From the NCBI GenBank assembly GCA_029448655.1, contig JACCLO010000008.1:3224001-3288000 (forward strand): a DNA stretch of 64,000 nt, given 5' to 3'. The translations under genes and the position numbers were made by a program. Below the pieces are notes generated by a model. It was not told where the DNA came from. It saw nothing but the letters and a program-made list of their open reading frames with translations, and searched no databases. Shown here in pieces: positions 10,802-22,306 of the stretch (the stretch's first letter is position 1; each line of letters opens with the position of its first letter). The stretch comes from Wolfiporia cocos (lineage: Eukaryota > Basidiomycota > Agaricomycetes > Polyporales > Phaeolaceae).

Positions 10802-13352
10802 CTTGGAGTGAATTAAAGAGGCCACTGTTTGCGAGTAATGCGGGGTACGGCGTAGGGTATTTGTATCGCGTTGCGTCCTGATATTTGAGTACGAGAGGGA
10901 AGGGAGCGAATACAACGTGTGTATAACGTATAATCGAGTAAGTCTAATGTACTGCTATGATATTAAGGAAGGGGAAGGATGCAAAGGTAAGTCGAACTGA
11001 ACGGCGCGACGCGCAGGATGTGACATGGACTTATGATGAAGCTGAAGTCCGTGACGGGACGCGACACATCAAATCATCGTTATCACGTGGCCATCCTTTA
11101 CGATACCTAACACAAGTATGACCGCTCACACCACCCTACTCCTTTTTACGATACTCTTCACTTCCACCGTGGCTCTAGTTAGCTGCCGCACATGTATTTA
11201 GGATACTGACTGCGGGGTATAAATGGTTGTCTCTCTCTCTCTCTCTCTATCGTGCGCCACATTGCGATAATACACATCTTACTGCACAACTTTTTGCACC
11301 AATAGTCTTCCGTTGACCATCTGCGAGATTACGAGCCCCGAAGATGCTGAGTAGTCGAGATCTGTGCGTCCGTCGGCGTTAAGAAGATACTGGGTATCTC
11401 CTCCGGTCGAAGACCTAGCCGACCTGCATTGTTCAACGTTAGATCGCTGGACAGAGAGATCGGAGGGCCTCAGCCCTAAGGATACCACTTACGCCGCGGT
11501 CTATAGTGTCAGCTGCATGAGACTGTCACCACACTTCAAGCCATTTGACTGTGGTGAGGCCTATTGATTGATAATTCGGTTATGATCCGCAGGCTGCAAC
11601 CGCCGAGGCATTGAAGAGGTCTCTCACGGACTTTCGAAGCCCGCTATACTATACGTCACAATCAGACTCATTTAGAGCAATGCTTCTTCTGCTGACACCA
11701 CATGTGGCATCCCGAGGCGAGTGATTAGCGATGTCTTGGAGGAGTAACATAGCCGGAGCATAAAACAACGAGGGTATTCACATACTGCCTGTATCGACGA
11801 GTAGATTGTACGCAGTCACGGGCTAGCACACACAGATAAAGGCGTTATAACGCATGTGGTGGCAGCTGGTGGTAGGTACATCGCCTTACCCTGAGAGAGC
11901 ATTGCTCCGCAGCCAGAATGACTCGCGGCATCGACAGCATGGGCATAAGAGAGGGCTGAGCATGTTTGGAATTGTGAGCGAGTGGTCGGCTGCGAGGCGA
12001 TGAGTAGAGCACATGGAATCTGAATAATCATATATCAGTAAGGTATCTCGCTTCCTTACGACACCGTACAACGATGTTGCAAAATGGTTTGGAAGATACT
12101 CCGGCGTGCTGTCTGGGATGGCTGCGCGAGCGTTGTTACGCGGCAGGCACGTATGCGAATAGCGAGCATGTATAATAGACGCGGCGAGTCAGATCATAGC
12201 AGTTGATTCAATCGGATATCTATGCAGGAACGGATGGGCAACCATGAGCGCTTGTCAAGACAGCAATATCAAGCAGATCAGATGAGATAGGATACTCTGG
12301 CTTTAAGAGCATGGTCGCGTTCAACGCTAGGAGATATGTTGTCCGAAAGCAGAATTCACCCATTGGTCGAGTTCCTGTAGATAAGTACATGATCGTCAAC
12401 TGAAAGGAACCTTACCAGGCCCCGCCCTCTGAGGAGGAGCAAGAGGAGCAGGAGCTACAGACGGTTCAATAATACGCGCTTCATGCTTAGTAATTCGAAC
12501 GCTTGGAGCAACGACTATGATTCCGCGGATATGGTCTTCAGGGTGCAAGAGTCCTAGTGGCGCAGATATCTCGAGATGGAGGGTCCACTGAACTTGTTAG
12601 ATTGTACATCAAGGATTCATTTATAACATAAAGTCGGCATTTGGCATGAAAGCTACTACTGCAAGAATGATGTTGATGTTTAGTCACGACCGCGCTTAGG
12701 ATAATAGGTACCACAAATGACATGCTGATTCACCCAAACGCGACAGTGGCAGGACGATAATCAGCACCTAAATGCTTTCTCTAAACCTGGTGGGCAAACA
12801 CACGTCGCCAGTGCCTGAGCGTGTGACGGTTCGCATACAAGCTAGCGCTGAAGGTTTTGAAACATGCCCAGAATGTGGTACCTGTGTGTGCAAGACCTGT
12901 CAACGCATGACCTGTGGGCTTCGAAAGACTGAAACGTGGATATCTCCTCCAGAGCAGAGCGGATGGCAACTGAGCGGCGACAAGACGAGCCAGACTGTGC
13001 GCGCAGACCAAGGCTATGTTGTGGAGGCAAAGCCAGCGCATAGCTCTGTACAAAGGACTGGGATCTAAGCGCCCGGTGCTTGCTCGGATACGGATGAGTT
13101 GTTATCGGATAACGCCCAATTATAACGGATAAACGATAGATCCGACGCAGGTAATACTGCTGCTATGTCCAAAACGGGCAAAACACTCCGTATCCCGCAG
13201 GGTGTCCTGGTCAAAACCAATAGTAATCCGTCGGTTGTGCTCAACGACGACCACGACGGGCGCGACATCCGACACAGCCCTGGCCTATATGCGCGCCCAC
13301 AGTCCAAGTTGATCCATCACTTGCAACCCACCACCACACTCGCTCACCGTTC
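10802..13352. other. 2.5 kb intergenic region between YCG1 and MSS4
   Basis: The first few hundred bases should hold the YCG1 promoter and the last 300 the MSS4 promoter. A (CT)9 microsatellite lies at 11231-11248. A possible aspartic-peptidase relic is listed separately. No other coding exon convinced me; an open frame at 12772-13068 with clustered cysteines lacks any recognisable domain. Confidence 0.5.
11280..12000 (-). pseudogene. Possible relic of a fungal aspartic peptidase (A1) gene
   Basis: On the minus strand near 11785-11820 the sequence encodes TAYNLLVDTGS. This matches the first active-site motif of A1 aspartic peptidases (hydrophobic-hydrophobic-DTGS) and is bounded by a plausible AG acceptor and a GTATGTG donor. 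Neither the second DTG/DSG site nor a continuous exon chain could be found, and stops interrupt the surrounding frames. It could be a decayed gene or chance; the limits are rough. Confidence 0.28.
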
Positions 13353-15667
13353 ATGACAGCGGTATCGAATTTCCCACCACCTCTCGACGACTCCCGCCGG
13401 CAATCCGCCATCTCGCCCTCCTTCCTCCAAACAAACCCGGCCACGCTGAGCGGGCTCTCCATCACATCCAAGCAGGAACTGCATATTGTCAAGGTGACGG
13501 ACAACAGTGTATCTCTCGAGCCGACTGCGGTGCTGCACAAAGTCGGCTCGCACCACCAAACCGGCAGCGGGGACTCCAATGTAGGCCCACCACCGCCCTC
13601 ACCACCCTCGAGCACGGAAGAAGTTGACCAGTTCGAGCTATCCTCCGTGCCGACCACCCCCAATCCTTCCGCCTCGCGGCCGATCACGTTCGGGGACCAC
13701 CCGCGCGCGTCGTCAAGCTTGCGCGCGCAGGCCGGCGTCCGGTATGCCTCGTCCTCCGCGGACGAGGAGTCATTGCGCGAGCCCCGCACCTCTTCCGGCT
13801 CACGACCGACCATGAGTGGCAGCGCAAGCACAGGGCTCCGGCAACGGTCGTCCGCAGAGACCTCGCTCTCGCAATCCACCTCGCGTCCGCCGATCCCAGA
13901 AGACGGCTACCTCCAGGTGCCTGCGCCGCACGCCCACCGGCGGCGGAATACGACGGGCTCGAGCGTCCTCTCGACCGTATCCCCGTCGTCACCGCCCACA
14001 CGCGTGAAGACAATGCATTCACCAAGCGGCTCTCACACCGGCGCCAATGGGGGCGGGGCGGGGCAGCTGGAGACGGAGATGCAGCAGCAGGCGGAGCAGA
14101 TTAGGCGGGAGCGGCTGTCAAAACGGGCTGCGGTGCAGGCTGAGAGCGTGCTAACGCGGACGACATCAACCGGGCGCGGGGTATTGAAAGGGGCGGAAGA
14201 GGGCCCGCTCGTTGGGAACTTGATCGGCGAGGACCACGTCAACTTCGTGTTGATGTACAACATGCTGACTGGCATCCGAATCGCTGTCTCGCGGTGTCAA
14301 GCCAAGATCCGACGCCCGCTCACGGACGAGGACTTTACCGCGCGGCATAAATACTCGTTCGATATGTGAGCGCTGTGCTCGTTTCTTGAATTTGTCTGAC
14401 CACCTCTGCTTCGCTACTGCCCAGCGTCGGGAACGAACTGACGCCCTCGGCTAAATACGACTTCAAATTCAAGGATTATGCGCCATGGGTGTTCCGAGAG
14501 CTGCGGGAAGACCATTTCCACCTAGATCCTGCTGACTACCTCCTCAGCCTGACGGCCAAGTATATTCTATCCGAGCTGGGCTCGCCAGGAAAATCGGGTT
14601 CGTTCTTCTACTTCTCGCGGGATTACCGGTTTATCATCAAGACAATACATCACAACGAGCACAAGTACCTACGGAAGATCCTGAAACAGTATCATGCGCA
14701 CGTCAAGGAAAACCCTCATACGCTCCTGAGCCGCTTCTATGGCCTGCACCGTGTGAAACTCCCGCACGGGCGCAAGATCCACTTCGTGATCATGAACAAC
14801 CTCTTCCCGCCCCACCGGGACATCCACGAGACATTCGACCTCAAGGGCTCGACGGTTGGGCGGGAATACCCCGAGGAGCGTGCCAAGGAAAATCCGCGGG
14901 CGACGTTGAAGGACCTCAACTGGATTAACCGCGGGAAGGCGCTCGAATTAGGCCCGGAGAAGCGCGCGCTCCTTACAGAGCAACTGCGCAGAGACTCGGA
15001 GTTCCTCAAAGTGCTGCAAGTCATGGATTACAGTCTGCTCGTCGGGATCCACAACATGCAGCGCGGGAATCGCGACAATGTCCGGAACAGCACACTCAAG
15101 GTGTTCTCGGTGCGTCTGGCCTCGATTGGCCGTGCCTCCGCGCACGGCGCACGTGAATTCTGATGCTGACCGCGCCGTGTTCAGCCCGACATGCCGCTCA
15201 TCCGGCGAAAACCGACGCAGGTGAAGGGCCCGTCGTCGCCCGACGCGATCGCCTTGCGGCGGATTATGCGCGAGTCTGATCCGAAGCGGCTCGGCTCGGG
15301 CACCATCAGCTTGCCCGACGAAGACACTGCGGGCGAGCGGCAGCACTTCCTGTTCTACCAGGACGAGGGCGGGCTGCGCGCGACGGACGAGGTCAACGAG
15401 AGCATGGACACGATTTATTATCTCGGCGTCATCGACATCCTCACGCCGTACACCGGCCTGAAGAAGCTCGAGCATTTTTGGAAGGGCCTGCAGGCTGATC
15501 GAGTGCGTGCCTTGTTCGGTGAGACGACGATTGTATGCTAACGTTCATTCTATTTACAGCATAAGATCAGCCCAGTGCCACCACAAGAATATGGCGACCG
15601 CTTTTTCTCGTTTATGAAAGCGATTATGCGCGGCGGGGAAGGGGGCGCAAAATTCAAGTCCGAGTAA
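13353..15667 (+). CDS. MSS4: Phosphatidylinositol-4-phosphate 5-kinase (Mss4/its3 type)
   Basis: This enzyme phosphorylates PtdIns4P to PtdIns(4,5)P2 at the plasma membrane, controlling actin, endocytosis and cell-wall signalling. Four exons (13353-14365, 14425-15109, 15185-15502, 15560-15667) total 2124 nt and give 707 aa. Residues 1 to about 270 are low-complexity and Ser/Pro-rich, as is usual for fungal members. The PIPK catalytic domain spans roughly residue 280 to the end. It includes the G-loop region [25 protein letters not shown] (about residue 476), [10 protein letters not shown] (about 538) and the C-terminal [18 protein letters not shown] and [13 protein letters not shown]. Introns are 59, 75 and 57 bp with GT...AG ends. 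The first ATG in frame was used; a downstream start within the disordered region cannot be excluded. It is intact and lies between two condensin genes on the opposite strand. Confidence 0.96.
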
Positions 15668-16111
15668 GGCCGCCCGCCGCAGACTTTTTCTTGCTTTTCT
15701 TCTCTCGTTTTACTTAATCGTACTCTTTTTAACTGGTTGGCGATCATGATAGACCCTTCGGACTACTGCTCCTGCGTGTATTCTGGCTTGCACACATTTG
15801 GTCCGTGATACCCTGCATCATCATCGCGGGACGGCCCCGCCCCGCTCCTTAATTCGTTCCGTTATCGCGTCTCTGCATGAGCGCGCCCCCACTCGTTCCA
15901 GTCATGTCCACGGACGGACCGCTTCTCATCTCATCGCACGCTACGGCTAACTTAGTAGAGTATACAATGTAGTACATGTGCTGATATACAACTGTCGATG
16001 CAAATAAATAGACGGTGGACAGGCCGTCCCCTCATTTGAAACATCGTGCTACTAGGCAGTCTTCTTTCGTGCGGCTACAACGAGCATTAGGTCAGGGGCT
16101 ATGGATACGAA
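15668..16111. other. Convergent 3' region of MSS4 and YCS4
   Basis: The two genes converge here with 444 bp between their stop codons. The stretch contains T-rich runs after the MSS4 stop and AT-rich sequence (tgcaaataaata near 16000) that may hold the processing signals. No gene was seen. Confidence 0.5.
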
Positions 16112-19100
16112 TTAAATCAGCGTGCCGAACGCACTTCTGCGGGTGGCCCGCTTTTTCGCGGCAGCCTTCTTGCCCTCGACTCGCTTCTCGAATTCCTGGT
16201 CTTCCTCGCCTTGCCGTCGGTGTTCCTCGAGAATCTGCACGAGGATCAGTACAGGTTAATTGCAGGCATGAGAGACGCACATTTTCGAACTCATTCAGCT
16301 CGGCGTCAGGCTTGTTTGGCGATTTATTCTGCCTTGCTTTAGTGAGAATCTCCTGGAAGCGGCTGAAAACCGTCTCCTCGTGCAACTTGTCCCTATAAAA
16401 TTGCAAACCCTCAACGAGCTTCTTGACAGAACGCTCGGACTTGAAGGGTAGCAGCGACAGGCAGAACGCGATGTCTCGCCATTGCCGGGGGTCCTCAGAG
16501 AGACGGAAGCGTTGACACAGCTTCTCCACGATGTTCTCCGCCTGTTTCTCCTGCGCGGATATTAGTGTTATGAAATGTCGCATTGTTCGGCACGAACACA
16601 CCTTCTCAATGAATGAGAATATGAAGCGCATCGTGCTCTGGAAGACTTGCTCGTCCACAGCATGCGCACCCACTGACAGGTGACTGATAACTGCGATGCG
16701 ACGTTTCAGAAGTAACCTATTCAGAATGTCAAGGACTTACCATCAGGCAAATTGTTGTAGATAGCATTATCTTTCGTTGATAGCTCGTCGAAGAACAGTT
16801 TGGCAAGATCCGCTATCCGCTCGTCCTCGTCCTCAAGGCATTTCGCCATCTCTCCGAGCTGACCTTTGACTTTGATCATGCCATTCAGAATTAAGTGCGT
16901 GAGCACCATGAGCGTGTTCTTCTTGACGACCAGATCATTGTCCGATAAGCCCTTGTAGAGCTCGTTGCTGTTCTCGTCAACAATATTGCTGAACGAGACA
17001 GCGACATCTCCGAGAGCTATAACGATATTGCTACGAATTGTTGGGTCCTTTGATGTTTCCAGTATCTTGAAGAGAAGGTGATGGTGCTCGTCGCAGAAAT
17101 GCGAACTAACGCAGAGGAACTTGCTGAACGCAAGGGTCGCGGCCACCCGTAACGTTCGGTTCTACAGGCATTGTCAATCCGCTCCATTGTCAGTACGCTC
17201 GGTGCTACTTACCTTAAACTTGTGTGGGCTGCCGCATATGTGAACAATCATCGGGCCATACACAGCCAAAAGCGAGTCGGGGCCGTATAGCAACTCAGAT
17301 TCACGAATGGCTGCTATCCTATCCCCGATCTCGTCTTCGGCATTGCCGGCGACCTGGTCCAATTCTTCATGTTCCTTCTGAGAACCTTTGAGGTCCTTCC
17401 CGCCAGTAGCCAACTTCTCTGCTGTGAAATTGACGGTATCGGTGATAATTTCGTTGAGCCATTGATCAGCCTGTTACTCACCTGCTTCCTTCTCATGCTT
17501 CTGCCGTTTCCATTCACGCTCGACGAGCTCAAGGTAAACGATGTGCTTGATGGCAACGTGACCTACAACGAACAGCAGTTGGCTGAGCAACCATGCATCG
17601 CCCGCATCTTTCTCTTCGTCCTGTTGCAGTGGAGACGCAGACTTCCCTGCCTCGTCGCGGGATACATCATCGCTCTCGTCCACTGCGTCGAACACCTGTG
17701 CACGCGGCGTCCCCGAGCGGCCCTTCTGCCGCTGTGGGGTGAACGCGCGGCGTGTAAGGTTCTTGATTAAGGCATTGCATAAGTCGTCCGGACGCTCTCC
17801 CAACGCATAGATCGTGTTGATCGCCTGCTCGGCCATGGCGAACCATTCTTTGCTCCGGCAAGGATGCTCGATAGCATCTTGCAGCTTCTTGAAGAGCGGG
17901 TTATCTATCTCTAGTCGGACGGATTTATCCAGAAGCGAGCCTTTGTGCACAATCGTTGAGACATCACAGTCATGCATAGATCATTGACCGCTGACCTTTC
18001 ACTTTCTTCGCGCTTCCATTAAGCCTTTGCAAGGCCACACATGTGTATCTCGCCAGAGGCAAATCCATCTGACAATTTCGTGAGATTCACGACCTCCCGC
18101 AGGAGACATAGCCGACCTTGCCCCATTTGCCCAAGCCAATCTTCACTAGCGTGTCCACGCGATCGGCGACGACGCTTCTGCGCGCCAGGGCCAGCATGCC
18201 GAGAATTATGACCGCCCCCCGTCGCTGCTGTTTAGGGAGCGACATCTCCGCGCCTGCAAATGTCAAACCATGGACATATTTTTGGTATTGAAGTACTCAC
18301 TGTACACCTGCCACACCTTCGAAACGACATCGGGGTGAATCTGGTCGTCGGCCATCATAGTTCGCATCATCTCCTCCAGGCTCGTAAGCTCGGCCAGAGT
18401 AGCATCATATGTTAGCCTGTAAGTCAGAAACATCAGTCCTACTACATCGGCATATAGCACAACATATTTCATACTCAATCATGTTCTTCGCGATTCGGTT
18501 AACTTGCTGCTTGGGCTCCATGTTCGGAACAGGGTCAAAATATATACTCCTGTAACACTCCAGGAGACGCGACCGCACACCCTTGACTTCCTTTCCGTCC
18601 TCTGCCGTCTGGTTGTTATCTTTTGCCCAGATCAGATGTAACATTTGCTTGATACCCGCCTATGTACGACGTCAGAAATCGAATGCCTAGCATGCAATGC
18701 TCCTGTACACTCACTTCTGCGCCATCGAACTTGTATTCGTGTACAACACGGAAGAACTCAATAGCTTCGAGCACCTCGAGCTTGTTCGTCGACGCAAGCA
18801 AGCGCTGCACGGTCTTCATGCCTTCCTCGACGGTGCGAATGAAGCCCAGGCCCTCTGCGTAATACCGCTTGCGTAGCCGCAGCTGCAGCAAACCGTTGCT
18901 ATCCATCGTTAGGAGCGCCTCCTGCTCGTTCGCCAGTGCCGCGATGTCCAGCTCGGATTTGCGGCTTTTCTTCTTTTTCGACTTTTTCTTCGTACTTTGA
19001 TCCTCGTCGTCCCCGTCGGCCATATTGACATCCTCGTCCTCGTCTGGATCGGGTTTGACCTCGTCATCTGCTCCCTCTTCCCCGTCGACATCCATCTCAT

Positions 19101-20849
19101 CATCCGACGAAACTCGCTTTTTGTTTTTACGACTGTGGATGGTCGACATCGGACATCAGACTTGTCATTAGTGAAGAACTTACCGTTTCACAGACTTTGC
19201 TCCCTCCTCATCGCTGCCCCCCTCGTCATCGTCACCGTCCTCTCCTTCGTTATCATCATTGCCCTCTCCTTCCTCATCCTCCTGCTCATCTTCGCCCCTC
19301 TCCACCGCATTCCCAACCACACCCTCCACCTTCGCGAGCTGCTCACATACGTCTCTGTATCGGTCCTCCCATTCGCCGAGCTGCAAGGGGCCCCCGTGTA
19401 TGAGCCCATACGGATGCGTGACGACGAGTCGCACGAGTAGTGCGACGGCGGCCTTCCTGACGCTCGCCGCCTTGTCCTCGAGCGCGTCCGTGGCCGCGCG
19501 TGTCGCTGCTAGCCGCTGCTTGGGCAGCTTCACGGGAAGGTCGCACAGGCGCGCGAGTGTGCTGAGCACCTTCGTGCGCACGTATGACGACAGGTCGAGC
19601 GTGCGCTCGAGCAGGAGCTCGTACAGCCCGTTCAACTGCTTCTGCGCCTGGTGCTCGCCCGCCGTCAGGTCCTGCGACGTCGCGAGCTCGCGGATTAGAC
19701 AGCCGAGCACCTCGACGATCGCCATCCGCATCGGGTACGACTACGAACGTCAGCACTGGGCCAGAAGAGAGAATGGCATGAGCGGGTGGGCGGGCTTACC
19801 TCCGAGTCTAGGTGGGACAGCAGCAGACTGATCTGCTTGAGAACCGAGCGTGGTGAGAGCTCAGCGAAGCGGACCAGGAAGCGCGAAAAGGCGCGCGGAC
19901 CCTTCGAGTCCTGTGCACTGAAGCTCTTGGCCGCGATCTCGCGGAGGATGTCGTCCCCGAGCTGGGCGTGGTCGAACTCCTTGGCGAGCACGGTCAAACA
20001 TTCTGCCATGGGCTCCGACAGGTGTTCATAGTACTGCAGGGACTGCATAATGCTGATCTGAGCGGCAAGGATGTGTCCGTGGTGTTTGACGGCGAGGCAG
20101 ATGACTTTGTATGCTCCCATGCGGATCGGCTGGGACTTGATGTACTGCTCGCTCTCGGTGATGTGATATACCGGACGCGTGATGCAGCTGCAAGTGCATG
20201 AGGGACATAAAGTAGACTTGTCGGCGTATACTCACTTTATGAACGTATCTCTCTCTGCCGTGGTCATCCAGATGCGCTGGGTCTTGAGGCGAAGCACTTT
20301 GGCAATAAGAGCCAACGTATGCGGAATCTGGTCGACCCAGGTCCACGCCTCTGTGTGCTTCTTTGAAGCAGCTCTCGATGTCCCGGCCTTGCCACCACGG
20401 CCTCTTCTGGGCTTTGGTGCGGGCGCAACCGGCACCTCATCCTCACCTGAGCTCTTGACTTTCTCCGCCGCGCCCACGAACCAGTTGAGAAGAAAGGCGT
20501 ACATCTCCAGCGGTGTCTTGTGCGCCATTACCGTCTGCTGATCCTCTTGGTCAATATCACGCATGGTGGCATCGACCTGCGCTTGGAAGCCAGAGGAGAT
20601 CGAGTCGAGCAGCTTGTTCATGAGTAATCCGGGTAGAGCCTCCGAATGCTTGAGCAGACTACGATATGAGTCAAAAACAGCGACGTCGGTGATGTTGTCC
20701 GAGGACTCTGCCAGAGCCTCTACGGCCTGCTCGAGGAGGTGCGCCACCGCGCGTGGGTCCATAGAGGCGATGTCCTGTTCATTTTCGATTTCATAACTAG
20801 AGAGATCCTGAAGGCCTTGTAGCTCTTCTTGCAGCTCAAACGACCGCAT
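16112..20849 (-). CDS. YCS4: Condensin complex subunit 1 (CAP-D2 / Ycs4 / Cnd1)
   Basis: This encodes the large HEAT-repeat subunit of condensin that contacts the SMC heads and kleisin. Fourteen exons fit: 20849-20236, 20187-19800, 19740-19184, 19132-18715, 18659-18475, 18416-18301, 18253-18117, 18068-17996, 17940-17482, 17418-17213, 17161-16741, 16690-16602, 16550-16281 and 16234-16112. They total 4056 nt (1351 aa), in frame at every junction. Diagnostic stretches are FELQEELQGLQD at the N-terminus, YEHLSEPMAE and KGPRAFSRFLVRFAEL (exon 2), ARYTCVALQRLNGSAKKVK then GSLLDKSVR (exons 8-9), KEWFAMAEQAINTIYALGERPD, IRSNIVIALGDVAVSFSN (exon 11), and QWRDIAFCLSLLPFKSERS (exon 13). A lysine- and acid-rich insert (exon 4 start) and a basic tail end the protein. 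The ATG at 20849 was preferred over upstream non-ATG codons. The intron-7 donor GTCGGC is atypical. Confidence 0.95.
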
Positions 20850-21060
20850 TTTAGTCAAGGTCGTGTCGTCGCCGTCGAAGCAGTAGTCGCCGTCGTCGCA
20901 CACGCCAGGGACGGTGGACGGTGGTAGCTCGCGTTCAAACGCGTGTAAACGCGTCAGTCACATGGCTACCGCGTCAGTCACGACCAATTGTGACAGGTCA
21001 CGTTCTCCCTTTCCCTTTCGAATCGTTTCAGTGCGTGACCTTTAGTTTGCACCGCTCACC
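20850..21060. promoter_or_regulatory. Divergent promoter of YCS4 and RPB10 with two MCB-like boxes
   Basis: Only 211 bp separate the two start codons, so control elements must be shared or interleaved. ACGCGT occurs at 20939-20944 and 20949-20954; this is the core of the MluI cell-cycle box bound by MBF in ascomycete yeasts. A near-repeat cgcgtcagtcac appears twice (about 20950 and 20971). Cell-cycle control of YCS4 through these boxes is inference. Confidence 0.5.
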
Positions 21061-21443
21061 ATGGTACGTGCCCCGCCCCTCTGGCTCTCTGCAGCTGTGA
21101 CTTAGTGCATTAGATCATACCAGTGCGCTGCTTCTCCTGTGGCAAGGTTATAGGAGACAAATGGAACGATTATCTCGAAATGCTCTCCAAGGACATCCCA
21201 GAAGGGTGCGTCCGACCGATTTGAAACTTCGCTATGCTTTTTCACTCTAGTTCAGTGATGCCTTGGACCAACTGCAGCTCCGGCGGTATTGCTGTCGACG
21301 CATGGTACTCACCCATGTCGATCTCATAGAGAAGCTGCTGCACTACAACCGTGAGTGTCAGCGTCCGGTCTCCGATGCCTTCTGGCTTACCTATTACTGA
21401 CACAGCCCACGAGCGAAACAAGGACAAGAGTGCTTATGCATGA
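21061..21443 (+). CDS. RPB10: DNA-directed RNA polymerases I, II and III subunit Rpb10
   Basis: Rpb10 is the small zinc-binding subunit shared by all three nuclear RNA polymerases. Exons are 21061-21063, 21114-21205, 21256-21350 and 21406-21443, giving 228 nt and 75 aa. The first exon is just the ATG. Hallmarks are [17 protein letters not shown] directly after it, EGDALDQL, and [20 protein letters not shown]. The four metal-binding cysteines (CX2C and CC) are all present. The length fits the family (about 70 aa) with a slightly extended C-terminus ([13 protein letters not shown]). For exon 3 the acceptor TTCAG at 21255 was chosen over the TAG at 21250 because only it restores GDALDQL. The gene appears intact. 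Confidence 0.96.
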
Positions 21444-22306
21444 CATCCCTACTATCATTGTTTGTATTTATGCTGTACTGTATCGGATCCATTCATCGCG
21501 ACGGTGGTCTGTCGGCTTGCGATGGGTGCGGCCTGCGATGACATCGCTCTACCGCTTCGCTTCGCTAATTTGCAGCAAGTTGCTTGCCTGTTGATTGTCG
21601 TGCGTACCGTCCGTGCTTTATGAACTTCGATATTCGTCATCTGGCGCTCTCTCTCGTGCGGGAATCAACAACAATCCGAGTCTACTCGCTTCGCGGATTG
21701 CAAGTACCTATTGCTATCATTATTTTATCTTCTATCTGTTTCATCAGTGCCGCATTCTTCCACGTCTGCGGTTGTCCCATCAACGTTGCTGCACCCATCC
21801 TGCCTTATTTGATTGCATAGTGCGAGTACCGAGTAATTTTGCGACTTGCTAATCACAATCGGATTTTTTAAATCTCCTTCAACGCTGGTACGTGGCCATT
21901 TATAGCATGTGAAATTCGCATCGTATTCAAGGCTAATCCCAAGAGACAAAGAGTCGGATTGTCCAGTTATAACTGTAGTAAAAGTTAGAATTGTCCAGTT
22001 TTCCCTATAACTATGTATGTAGCAACTCTTATCATATAGCCCTTCCCTAACAGTCAATGAAAACCAGATACAGGTCTAACGCGCCTTGTAGAGAATGTCC
22101 AATGTGCATAAGCCCGAAGCGAAGTCCAATGAAATGAAAGGTAACAGCGAAATTAGATTGCATTGTACTGGCAATTGCATTACTTTGGAGACACCGTAGC
22201 AACCTGTGCGACTGACTTTTTTTCTCAGAAACGGTGTGACTTCAGCCTTAGGTAAGCAGTAATACTCACTATCATCTCCCGAACGAATGGCTATATGCCA
22301 CCATTC
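21444..22306. other. Spacer between RPB10 and the DUF6533-like gene
   Basis: No gene was recognised. The stretch holds the RPB10 3' region and, at its far end, the downstream region of the minus-strand gene. A 110-codon open frame on the minus strand at 21725-22057 has no recognisable features and is probably incidental. Confidence 0.45.

Noticed and set aside
12772..13068. A Cys-rich open frame (CPECGTCVCKTCQRMTC) considered as a zinc-binding protein
   Set aside because: The cysteine spacing fits no known finger, the opposite strand is open too, and nothing flanks it that looks coding.
20850..20903. Extending YCS4 upstream to a GTG codon at 20903
   Set aside because: GTG starts are not expected here. 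The ATG at 20849 is followed directly by the family N-terminus (FELQEELQGLQD).
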